Origin: Kitasatospora sp. NBC_00240
GTDB lineage: Bacteria > Actinomycetota > Actinomycetes > Streptomycetales > Streptomycetaceae
DNA length: 64,000 nucleotides
NCBI RefSeq assembly: GCF_026342405.1
Contig: NZ_JAPEMU010000001.1
Location: forward strand, 8,804,001 to 8,868,000
Direction: 5' to 3'
The notes beneath the pieces were generated by a model, which had not been told where the DNA came from, made no database searches, and saw only the letters and a list, made by a program, of their open reading frames with translations. The stretch's first letter is position 1; each line of letters begins with the position of its first letter. Positions 43,986 through 51,732 of the stretch are shown piece after piece. The position numbers were made by a program, and so were the translations under genes.

Positions 43986-44138
43986 TCTCCGCCCGGCGGG
44001 GGCGTTCGGTCCGGTAGGTGGGGACTCCGGGCGCGTTCCCCTGTGTCCGTACCCGGCGCGTCCCGGCCCCCGGCGCCCGCCCACCGTCCGTACCCGCGGG
44101 CGGGGCCCGCCGCCCCGGTGGGCGCCGGGCCCGGCGGC

Positions 44139-45527
44139 TCAGCGGGTGACCTGCCAGGACAGCGAGTCGGTCAGGGAGTCGCGCAGCTCCGGGTCGAGCA
44201 CGTCCGGGGTCGGGTCGGTCGCCACCGCCGTGAGGCGGTGCCGCAGGCCCTTGGGCCCGGTGAGGCCGAGGGCGCCGACCTGGACGGTGGTGCGGCCGCT
44301 CAGCGACCGGACCTCCCGGCCGTCGACGAACCAGCGCAGCCGGGTGTCGGGGGTCGCCAGGTCGACGGTGAGCCGGTCGTCCCGGCCGAGGACGGCATCG
44401 GCGGGGGTGGCGCTGGCCAGCACCGAGGCGTACCGGTAGAAGCCGCCGATCATGGCCTCGCGGCCGGGGAGGTTGAACTCCCGGCCCAGCGACCGCATGA
44501 TCGAGTTGTCGGTGGGCCGGTAGAGCCCGAGCGGGTGGTAGCCGCCGCCCTCGTAGGTGCCGACGGTGCCGCCGTCGGGTGAGGTGCGGCCGAGCCAGCG
44601 GTACCACTTGCTGTGGGTGCGTCGCAGCTGGGACGCCGTCAGCTCGGTGAGGTTGGCCTCCGGCGGTTCGTCGCCCTGGTAGGCGCCGCCGTCCTCGTAG
44701 GAGTACTCGTCCGCGAGCTTGCCGAGCGAGTGGCCGGTCTCGTGCACCGCGATCTGGCCGGACTTGGCGTTGCCGCCGGCCACCGTGGCTATGCCCGAGT
44801 ACCCGAGCGGCGACACCACGTCGTTGTAGCCGGCGCCGCCGTACTTGGCGCTGTTGGCGACGACGAGGACAAGGTCGGCCTGGGGCGCCTTGGCCGCGTA
44901 CCGATCGGCGGCGTCGGTGTCCACGCACAGCAGGCGCTCCACCTCCTCGCACCAGAACCAGGAGCCGAGAGCGGTGCTGCGGACGGTGGCCCGGTCGGGG
45001 TCGCCGGAGACGCCCGACTCGGCGGAGACGGCGTCCACGGCCCAGACGTTGAACAGCGAGCGGTACGTCGCGTACGGCTCGACGGCGGTGATCTCCTGCC
45101 ACTTCGCGGCCGCGTCGGCGCGGAACCTGTCCTGCTCGGCGGCGGTGTAGCCGTCGCCGACGACGACGACGTCGAGTTTGGCGTCGGTGCCGCCGTTGTG
45201 CACGATCGGGGTCACGGTGCCGTCGTCCGCAGCGGCGCTCCCGGGTGCCCCTCGGCCCTGCACCCGGCCGCCCGACGGGTCGGGGGCGAAGGGGGAGGCG
45301 GCCGGCACCCGGGTGCGGCCGATGCTGCCGTCCTCGCCGAAGACCTCGACCTGGTGGACGCGCGGTGCCGTCGTCGGAGCGTCAGTACCGGTGACGGCCA
45401 AGGCGTTGACGGCCGGGGCCGGGGCCGGGGTGGGGGTGGCCGCGGCACCCGGGGCGCCGGTCGGGCCGAGCACCGCCAGGGCGGTGAGGCCGGCCAGGGC
45501 CATGGCGGTGAAAGGGGCTCTGCGCAC
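44139..45527 (-). CDS. Secreted M64 (IgA-peptidase-like) metallopeptidase
   Basis: 462 aa. Signal peptide 1-30, then a Pro/Ala linker. The catalytic core starts with KLDVVVVGDGYTAAEQDRF and contains the zinc site H262-E-T-G-H266-S-L-G-K-L-A-D-E-Y, the M64 pattern, with a calcium- or zinc-coordinating segment DNSIMRSLG downstream. A C-terminal beta domain follows. It should cut extracellular proteins. It is transcribed away from the HTH-TPR gene; the 20-bp inverted repeat at 45559-45578 lies in the shared upstream region. Confidence 0.9.
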   Translation of the reverse strand: MRRAPFTAMALAGLTALAVLGPTGAPGAAATPTPAPAPAVNALAVTGTDAPTTAPRVHQVEVFGEDGSIGRTRVPAASPFAPDPSGGRVQGRGAPGSAAADDGTVTPIVHNGGTDAKLDVVVVGDGYTAAEQDRFRADAAAKWQEITAVEPYATYRSLFNVWAVDAVSAESGVSGDPDRATVRSTALGSWFWCEEVERLLCVDTDAADRYAAKAPQADLVLVVANSAKYGGAGYNDVVSPLGYSGIATVAGGNAKSGQIAVHETGHSLGKLADEYSYEDGGAYQGDEPPEANLTELTASQLRRTHSKWYRWLGRTSPDGGTVGTYEGGGYHPLGLYRPTDNSIMRSLGREFNLPGREAMIGGFYRYASVLASATPADAVLGRDDRLTVDLATPDTRLRWFVDGREVRSLSGRTTVQVGALGLTGPKGLRHRLTAVATDPTPDVLDPELRDSLTDSLSWQVTR

Positions 45528-45558
45528 TGGAGCAACCTCCTGGCTGATGTTAACTTGA

Positions 45559-45578
45559 CGCTTAATCAGACTTAAGCG
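45559..45578. promoter_or_regulatory. Inverted repeat between M64 peptidase and HTH-TPR genes
   Basis: CGCTTAA, 6-nt spacer, TTAAGCG is a perfect 7-bp dyad in an unusually AT-rich stretch between divergent genes. It could be the binding site of the HTH-TPR regulator itself, controlling both its own gene and the peptidase. Confidence 0.5.
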
Positions 45579-45655
45579 CGGAGTTAATGTAGGGCACCCC
45601 TACGCCTCGGGCAACAGTGCGGGGAAGAATGCAGCGAACGACGAAGGAGGCGGCC

Positions 45656-47095
45656 ATGACCCAGCGGACCGGGACGGACGGTGCCGGAACGCCCGCGGCC
45701 GCGGCGGACGAGGAAGCCCCCGCGGACCAGCGCGACGCGGCCGCCATCGGGGCCCGCGTCCACCGGCTCCGCCGCGAACGGGGCCTCACCCAGCGGAAAC
45801 TGGCCGAACCCGCGTACACCGCCGCGTACGTCTCCACCCTGGAGGCGGGCCGGGTCAAGCCCAGCGAGCCGGCCCTGCGGCACCTCGCCGAACGACTCGG
45901 CGTCACCTACGACGAACTCGCCACCGGCCGCCCCGCCCACCTGGCCACCGAGCTGCGGCTCGCCCTCACCGAGGCGCACGGCGCCCTGGCGGCCGGCGAC
46001 ACCGCCGACGCGGCCGCACGCTTCACCGACTGCCTGGACCGGGCCCGCCGGCACGGCCTGCCGGCCGTCCAGCCCGCCGCCCTGCTCGGCCTCGGCGAGT
46101 GCGCCCTGGAGAGCGGCCGCCTCGACCAGGCCCGCGAGCACTTCGAGGAGGCCGAACGGCTGCAGGCCGGCGAGCCGCTGCCGCGCCGCGCGGCCGCCGT
46201 CCGCGGCCGGGCCGTGGCCCACCTGCTCGCCGGTGAACTCCGCTACGCCTGCTACCTGCTGGAAACCGCGATCGACCGGCTCAACGAGAGCGGCCTGCAT
46301 GACCCGGACGCCCTGCTGCTGCTCTACTCGGCCGCCATCGGGCCCTACATGGACATGGGTGCGCACGCCCGCGCCGCCCAGGCCGCCGAACTGGCCCTCG
46401 CCCTGGCGCCCGGCGCCACCGACCCCGCCCTGGTCGCCGGGATGCACCGCAGCGTCGCGCGGACCCTGATCGCCGAAGGCCGCACCGCCGAGGCCGACGC
46501 CTCGCTGGCCAAGGCCCAGGAGCTCTACCAGGGGCTGCGGCTCAGCGCCGACCTCGCCAAGTGCCACTGGATGCGCGGGTACGTCCACGCGCAGGCCGGC
46601 GAGCTGGACCGCGCCGAGAGCGAACTGCGCACCGCCCGGGCGATGCTGGCGTCCCGCAAGGCCGCCCTGTTCACCGACCAGGTCGAGGTCGAACTGGCGG
46701 ACGTGCTGCGCCGCCGGGGGCGCGCCGCCGAGGCCGGCGAGCTGCTCGGCAGCCTGCTGGGCCGGATCGGTCCGGAGCGCGGCGCCGTCCACGCCGCCGG
46801 GGCGCACCGCCTGCTCGGCCTGATCGCCGAGGAGCTCGGTGACACCGAGGCCGCGGAGGAGCACTACGTCAACGCCCTGTCGCTGCTGGAGCGCGCCGGA
46901 GCCGCCGGCGACCTGGCCGACCTCTGCCGGCTGCTGGGGGACCTGCTGCGCCGTACCGGCCGGATGGAAGCGGCGCTGGACGTCTACCGGACCGGCCTGG
47001 GGCACCGCGCCGCCCCCGGGACCACCACGCTCGGGCCCGCGCCCGCGGCCCCTCCGCTCGGGCTCGGTGGCTCCGGGGCGGCCGGGCACCCGTAG
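45656..47095 (+). CDS. HTH-TPR regulator, RRNPP-like
   Basis: 479 aa with a strong AAGGAGG site before ATG 45656. Residues ~30-85 form an XRE-type helix-turn-helix (VHRLRRERGLTQRKLAEPAY, then VSTLEAGRVKPSEPALRHLA). Residues ~95-470 are consecutive tetratricopeptide repeats. The architecture matches RRNPP regulators (PlcR, Rgg, NprR), which bind short secreted peptides, and Streptomyces homologues of unknown ligand. A 29-codon peptide gene follows on the same strand at 47447, a layout used by peptide-pheromone systems. Confidence 0.85.
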   Translation: MTQRTGTDGAGTPAAAADEEAPADQRDAAAIGARVHRLRRERGLTQRKLAEPAYTAAYVSTLEAGRVKPSEPALRHLAERLGVTYDELATGRPAHLATELRLALTEAHGALAAGDTADAAARFTDCLDRARRHGLPAVQPAALLGLGECALESGRLDQAREHFEEAERLQAGEPLPRRAAAVRGRAVAHLLAGELRYACYLLETAIDRLNESGLHDPDALLLLYSAAIGPYMDMGAHARAAQAAELALALAPGATDPALVAGMHRSVARTLIAEGRTAEADASLAKAQELYQGLRLSADLAKCHWMRGYVHAQAGELDRAESELRTARAMLASRKAALFTDQVEVELADVLRRRGRAAEAGELLGSLLGRIGPERGAVHAAGAHRLLGLIAEELGDTEAAEEHYVNALSLLERAGAAGDLADLCRLLGDLLRRTGRMEAALDVYRTGLGHRAAPGTTTLGPAPAAPPLGLGGSGAAGHP

Positions 47096-47446
47096 CGCCG
47101 GGCCGCGGGACCCCGGCCGGGGTCGGCCCCGGGGGGGGCACCCGAACGCCTCGGACGCCGGTACGGGGTCGTTGCTCCGGAGGGCGCAAGGCTCCGCGCG
47201 GCGGGAGCCCGGGTGCGCCCCGGGCCGGGGGCCCGTGCTGCCCCTGGCGCGTCCCGGGCCCTGGAGCGTCCGCCCGGCCCGCCGCGGCGCCCCTCGGTCA
47301 CCCGTACGGGAACAGGGGTGGCGACCGGGCGGGCAGGGCCGGAGTTGCCGGTCCGATGCGGCGCTGAGTGAATGAGCCGGGGGTGATCAGCCGGGGGGAC
47401 ATGGCGCGCCCCCACCCGGGGGCCTCACCGACAAGGAACGCAGAAC
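47096..47446. other. 351-bp gap before the small peptide gene
   Basis: Very GC-rich, with a run of eight G near 47130 and several GGGCCGGGGGCCC-like short palindromes. It should hold the promoter of the peptide gene, but no clear hexamers were seen. No larger gene is supported. Confidence 0.4.
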
Positions 47447-47536
47447 ATGATCCTCAACAGTGGCCTTCTCGGCCTGCTCCAGCCCGTGGCCGACGCCGTC
47501 GCGAACCTGCTGTACGCGGTCGCCGACCTGCTCTAG
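47447..47536 (+). CDS. 29-aa amphipathic peptide gene downstream of the HTH-TPR regulator
   Basis: ATG 47447 to TAG 47536 encodes a 29-residue peptide beginning MILNSGLLGLLQPVAD and ending AVADLL. It has no Arg, Lys or His, and two Asp. Leu, Val and Ala on one face suggest an amphipathic helix. AAGGAA lies 8 nt upstream. A very strong terminator starts 28 bp after the stop, so the unit is a compact, defined transcript. It may be a signalling peptide read by the HTH-TPR regulator, or a membrane-active peptide. There is no obvious signal peptidase site. Confidence 0.6.
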   Translation: MILNSGLLGLLQPVADAVANLLYAVADLL

Positions 47537-47563
47537 GACCGGCCCGCTCCGTGCAGGTGCACA

Positions 47564-47603
47564 CAGAGTCGACCGGCCCGCAGTGCTGGGCCGGTCGACT
47601 CTG
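47564..47603 (+). terminator. 16-bp perfect hairpin terminator after the peptide gene
   Basis: CAGAGTCGACCGGCCC (47564-47579) pairs without mismatch with 47588-47603 around an 8-nt loop. It is the longest perfect stem seen outside the RHS terminator and sits directly behind the 29-aa gene. Confidence 0.8.
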
Positions 47604-47984
47604 CACGGGGGCGTCGCTCCGCCGTCCGAGCTGTACCGGTTCCGTGCGCCCCGGGGTGAGCCCGTGCCGTCCGTGCCGTCCGCACCCGTCCTTGCCGTGC
47701 GTGCCGTCCGGGCCCGTACGTGTCCGCGCCCGTACCCGTAACTGCCCGGGTCGTCCCGCCCGCTGCCGTGCGCCAAGCCATCCGCGTCGAACGCCTCGCA
47801 CAAGCAAGGCCAGTTCGAGAAGAGGGATGGCAGATGCGAGGCCTTGGGAAAGCGGACCTCGCTGGTCGATCCTCCAGCCGGGCGGTGGATCACTGGTGCT
47901 CGACACCACTCGTCCCGGCCGTCGGGCGTTGCTTCAATCGCCGTAACGGGCTGCGATCGAAGCTGCTGAGGACGGTGGGACAAC
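47604..47984. other. Intergenic region before the xanthine-dehydrogenase-like genes
   Basis: The first 150 bp contain irregular repeats of GTGCCGTCC and related units. The last ~150 bp, more balanced in GC, should hold the promoter of the oxidoreductase pair. No convincing operator or gene was found. Confidence 0.4.
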
Positions 47985-48812
47985 GTGGATCTGAACACGG
48001 TGCTGGAGGTGCGCGACGCCCGCAACGGCGGTGTGTGGCGCCCTGGTGACGCCTGGCTGGGCGGCGGCACCTACCTGTTCTCCGAGCCGCAGCCGCACCT
48101 GCGCCGGCTGATCGACCTCAGCCGCACCGGCTGGGAACCGCTGCAGATCACCCCCGAGGGCGATCTGGAGATCGCCGCGACCTGCACCATCGCTCAGCTG
48201 TCGCGGTACGCCCGGAACGCGCCGTGGACGGCGCGGCCGCTGTTCGAGCAGTGCTGCCGGGCCTTCCTGGCCTCCTGGAAGATCTGGAACATGGCCACCT
48301 TCGGCGGGAACCTGTGCAACTCGCTGCCCGCCGGCCCGATGATCTCGCTGGCCGCCGGCCTGGACGGCGTCGCCCTGCTGCGCGCCCAGACCGGGGCGCT
48401 GCGCCAGGTGCCGGTCGCCGACTTCGTCGTGGGCGCCGGGCGCAATGTGCTGGAACCCGGCGAACTGCTGCGCTCGGTCACCCTCCCCGCCCGGGCGCTG
48501 TCCTGCCGGACGGCTTTCCGGCAGGCCTCGCTGTACGGACTGGGCCGCTCGGCCGCGCTGCTGATCGGCACCCTCGACCAGGTGGACGGCACCTTCACGC
48601 TCACCGTCACCGCCTCCAGCGAGCGGCCGGTCCGGCTGCGGTTCCCCCTGGCACCCAACGCCGAGGCGGTGCGCGAGGCCGTCGAGTACGCGATCCGCCC
48701 CGACGAGTACTTCGACGACATCCACGGGCTGCCCGCCTGGCGCCGGCACATGACCTTCCGGTTCGCCGAGGAGATCCGCCGCGAACTGATCGAGTGCGAG
48801 ACCGGACGATGA
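47985..48812 (+). CDS. FAD-binding subunit of a xanthine-dehydrogenase-family molybdoenzyme
   Basis: This 275-aa protein starts at GTG 47985. The FAD-binding motif region reads DAWLGGGTYLFSEPQPHLRR, and TFGGNLCNSLPAGPM is the second FAD loop typical of CoxM/XdhB-like subunits. It carries electrons from the iron-sulfur clusters to an acceptor. Its stop overlaps the next start as ATGA (48809-48812), so the two subunits are made together. Confidence 0.9.
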   Translation: MDLNTVLEVRDARNGGVWRPGDAWLGGGTYLFSEPQPHLRRLIDLSRTGWEPLQITPEGDLEIAATCTIAQLSRYARNAPWTARPLFEQCCRAFLASWKIWNMATFGGNLCNSLPAGPMISLAAGLDGVALLRAQTGALRQVPVADFVVGAGRNVLEPGELLRSVTLPARALSCRTAFRQASLYGLGRSAALLIGTLDQVDGTFTLTVTASSERPVRLRFPLAPNAEAVREAVEYAIRPDEYFDDIHGLPAWRRHMTFRFAEEIRRELIECETGR

Positions 48813-51583
48813 GCTTCTCGATCCGTGTCAACAACCAGCCGTTCGAGGAAGAACCGCGCCCGGGCCAGTGCCTGCGCACCTATCTGCGCGACCGCTGCTG
48901 GTTCGGCGTGAAGAAGGGGTGCGACGCCGGCGACTGCGGCGCCTGCACCGTGCAGGTCGACGGTCGGCCCGTGCACAGCTGCATCTTCCCCGCGGTCCGC
49001 GCCGAGGGCCGCGCGGTGACCACCGTCGAGGGCCTGGCCAGGGAAGGCGGCGAGCTGCACCCGATGCAGCAGCGGTTCCTCGACGCCCAGGGGTTCCAGT
49101 GCGGCTTCTGCACGGCCGGCTTCCTGATGACCACCTCCGCCCTGGACGAGGAACAGCTCACGGACCTGCCCCGCTCGCTCAAGGGCAACCTGTGCCGCTG
49201 CACCGGCTACCGGGCGATCGAGGACTCGATCCGGGGCGTCAAGCACGCCGAGGAGCCGCGCGCCGGCCAGGCGGTCGGCCGTAGCCTCGGCGCGCCGGCT
49301 GGCCCGCAGGTGGTCACCGGTACCGCGCGCTACACCTTCGACGTCGAGGTCGAGGGCCTGCTGCACATGAAGCTGCTGCGCTCCCCGCATCCGCACGCCC
49401 GGATCCGCTCGATCGACACCACGGCCGCGCTGCGGGTGCCCGGCGTGCACGCCGTCCTCACCCACCACGACGCGCCGGCGAAGCTCTACTCCTCCGCCCG
49501 CCACGAGCACCCCACCGAGGACCCGGACGACACCCGCGTGCTGGACGACGTGGTCCGGTTCGCGGGCCAGCGGGTCGCGGCCGTGGTCGCCGACACCGAG
49601 GGCGCCGCCGAGGAGGGCTGCCGCCGGATCGTCGTCGACTACGAGGAGCTCCCGTTCGTCATCGACCCGGAGGAGGCGATGCTGCCGGGCGCGCCGGTGA
49701 TCCACCCGAAGGGCCCCGAGTCCCGCATCTTCCGCGCGCAGGACAACGTCTGCGGCGAGGTGCACGGGGAGATGGGCAGCGTCGAGCAGGGCTTCGCGGA
49801 GGCCGACGTGGTCTACGAGGAGACCTACCGGACCCGGCGGGTGCAGCACGCCAGCCTGGAGACGCACGGGTGCGTGGTGTACTTCGAGGAGACCTCCGGC
49901 GAGGACGGCGGCGAGCCGGGGCAGGAGCGGATCGTGGTCCGCTCCAGCACCCAGGTGCCGTTCCTGACCCGGCGCGCCCTCTGCGACCTGTACGACCTGC
50001 CGATGGAGCAGGTCCGGGTGATCGCGGGCCGGGTGGGCGGTGGGTTCGGCGGCAAGCAGGAGATGCTCACCGAGGACATCGCGGTGCTGGCGGCGATGAA
50101 GCTGCACCGCCCGGTCAAGCTGGAGTTCACCCGCCCCGAGCAGTTCTACGGCGCCACCACCCGGCACCCGTTCAAGGTCACGGTGAAGCTCGGCGCGAAG
50201 AGCGACGGCATCCTGACGGCCATCCAGTTCCGGGTGGTCTCCAACACCGGGGCGTACGGCAACCACGGCCCCGCGGTGATGTTCCACAGCGTCGGCGAGT
50301 CGATGGGCGTGTACCGGGCGCCCAACAAGAAGGTCAACGCGTACTCCGTGTACACCAACGGGGTGCCCGCCGGCGCCTTCCGCGGCTACGGCCTCGGTCA
50401 GGTCACCTTCGCCGTGGAGTCGGCGATGGACGAACTCGCCCGGCGGCTGGGGATCGACCCGCTGGTGCTGCGCGAGAAGAACGTCATCGGCCCCGGCGAG
50501 CACATGGAGGGCCCGCTCGGCGAGGAGGAGGACCTGCACATCGCGAGCTACGGCCTCGACCAGTGCCTCAAGGTCGTCCGGGACGCGCTCGCCGACGACA
50601 CCAGCGCCGAACTCGCCCCCGAGGGCTGGCTGGTGGGTCAGGGCTTCGCCATGTCGGCGATCGCCTGCGGCCCGCCCGGCGGCCACATCGCGGATGCCAC
50701 GGTGCAACTGCTGGAGGACGGCACCTACGACATCGCGGTCGGCACCGCGGAGTTCGGCAACGGCACCACCACCGTGCACAAGCAGATCACCGCGGGGGCG
50801 CTCGGCACCACCGTCGACCGGATCGCCGTCCGGCAGTCCGACACCGACGTGGTCAAGCACGACACCGGCGCGTTCGGCTCGGCCGGCACGGTGGTCGCGG
50901 GCAAGGCGGTGATGAAGGCCGCCAACGCCCTCGCCGAGCAAATCCTCTCCTTCGCGAGCGAGTACGCCCGCACCCCGCGCAGCCTGCTGCGGCTCACCGC
51001 CGACTCGGTGGAGTGCGAGGGGCGGCTGCTGTCGCTGAAGGAGATCTTCGAGGCCGCCCGCGCCAAGGGCGTCGAGCTGAAGGCGGACGGGTACTTCGGC
51101 GGCTCGCCCAGGTCGATCGCGTTCAACTCCCAGTGGTTCCGGATCGCGGTCGACCCGGACACCGGGGAGATCCGGATCCTGCGCAGTGTGCACGGGGCCG
51201 ACGCGGGCAGGGTGATGAACCCGATGCAGTGCCGCGGCCAGGTCGAGGGCGGCGTCGCGCAGGCGCTCGGCGCGACCCTCTTCGAACAGGTCCTCGTCGA
51301 CGACGCCGGCCAGGTCACCACCGCCGCCTTCCGCCGCTACCGCCTGCCGGCCTTCGCCGACGTGCCGCGCACCGAGGTGCACTTCAGCGAGACGTCCGAC
51401 GCCATCGGCCCGCTGGGCGCCAAGTCCATGAGCGAGAGCCCGTTCAACCCCGTCCCGCCGGCCTTCGCCAACGCGCTGCGGGACGCCACCGGCATCCGCT
51501 TCACCGAGGCGCCGTTCCTGCGGGACAAGGTCTGGCTGGCCCTGGAGGAGGCTCGGACGGGCCGCCGGGCGGCGATGGGCTGA
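48809..51583 (+). CDS. Fused [2Fe-2S] and molybdopterin subunit of a xanthine-dehydrogenase-family enzyme
   Basis: 924 aa. Residues 1-150 hold two [2Fe-2S] clusters: C38, C43, C46, C58, then C98, C101, C129, C131. Residues ~155-924 are the molybdenum cofactor-binding part, with AGRVGGGFGGKQEMLTED, GVPAGAFRGYGLGQ, GAFGSAGTVVAGKA, and a late GAKSMSESPFNPVPPA where the catalytic Glu sits. Bacterial relatives are usually split into separate small and large subunits; here they are one chain, with FAD separate. It hydroxylates a purine, other N-heterocycle or aldehyde. The substrate is unknown, and no XdhC-type maturation factor is adjacent. Confidence 0.9.
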   Translation: MSFSIRVNNQPFEEEPRPGQCLRTYLRDRCWFGVKKGCDAGDCGACTVQVDGRPVHSCIFPAVRAEGRAVTTVEGLAREGGELHPMQQRFLDAQGFQCGFCTAGFLMTTSALDEEQLTDLPRSLKGNLCRCTGYRAIEDSIRGVKHAEEPRAGQAVGRSLGAPAGPQVVTGTARYTFDVEVEGLLHMKLLRSPHPHARIRSIDTTAALRVPGVHAVLTHHDAPAKLYSSARHEHPTEDPDDTRVLDDVVRFAGQRVAAVVADTEGAAEEGCRRIVVDYEELPFVIDPEEAMLPGAPVIHPKGPESRIFRAQDNVCGEVHGEMGSVEQGFAEADVVYEETYRTRRVQHASLETHGCVVYFEETSGEDGGEPGQERIVVRSSTQVPFLTRRALCDLYDLPMEQVRVIAGRVGGGFGGKQEMLTEDIAVLAAMKLHRPVKLEFTRPEQFYGATTRHPFKVTVKLGAKSDGILTAIQFRVVSNTGAYGNHGPAVMFHSVGESMGVYRAPNKKVNAYSVYTNGVPAGAFRGYGLGQVTFAVESAMDELARRLGIDPLVLREKNVIGPGEHMEGPLGEEEDLHIASYGLDQCLKVVRDALADDTSAELAPEGWLVGQGFAMSAIACGPPGGHIADATVQLLEDGTYDIAVGTAEFGNGTTTVHKQITAGALGTTVDRIAVRQSDTDVVKHDTGAFGSAGTVVAGKAVMKAANALAEQILSFASEYARTPRSLLRLTADSVECEGRLLSLKEIFEAARAKGVELKADGYFGGSPRSIAFNSQWFRIAVDPDTGEIRILRSVHGADAGRVMNPMQCRGQVEGGVAQALGATLFEQVLVDDAGQVTTAAFRRYRLPAFADVPRTEVHFSETSDAIGPLGAKSMSESPFNPVPPAFANALRDATGIRFTEAPFLRDKVWLALEEARTGRRAAMG

Positions 51584-51673
51584 CCCCGGCCCTCCGCCCG
51601 GGCCGCCCGACTTCTCGTGATGTCCCGGGCGGGGGCCCTTGGTCGTCCGATCGACCGACACCCGCCGTCCGCG

Positions 51674-51695
51674 CCTCATCCGGGGTTCACCGGCC
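51674..51695 (+). promoter_or_regulatory. PHO-box-like direct repeat before the PHP-domain gene
   Basis: Two adjacent 11-bp units, CCTCATCCGGG (51674-51684) and GTTCACCGGCC (51685-51695), each fit the Streptomyces PhoP direct-repeat consensus at about 9 of 11 positions. The site ends 37 bp before the ATG of the secreted metallohydrolase gene. PhoP control would fit a phosphoester-related enzyme. Confidence 0.45.
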
Positions 51696-51732
51696 GGGGT
51701 AGGGAGAGGGCGGGACGACCGGGAGGGCCGCC

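Noticed and set aside
45656..47095. HTH-TPR protein considered as a SARP-type activator
   Set aside because: Its DNA-binding part is XRE-like rather than winged-helix OmpR-like, and no bacterial transcriptional activation domain is evident.
51649..51695. GTTCACC at 51685 first considered as part of a terminator after the molybdenum subunit gene
   Set aside because: No complementary arm is present, while the 11-bp direct repeat spacing fits a PHO box better.
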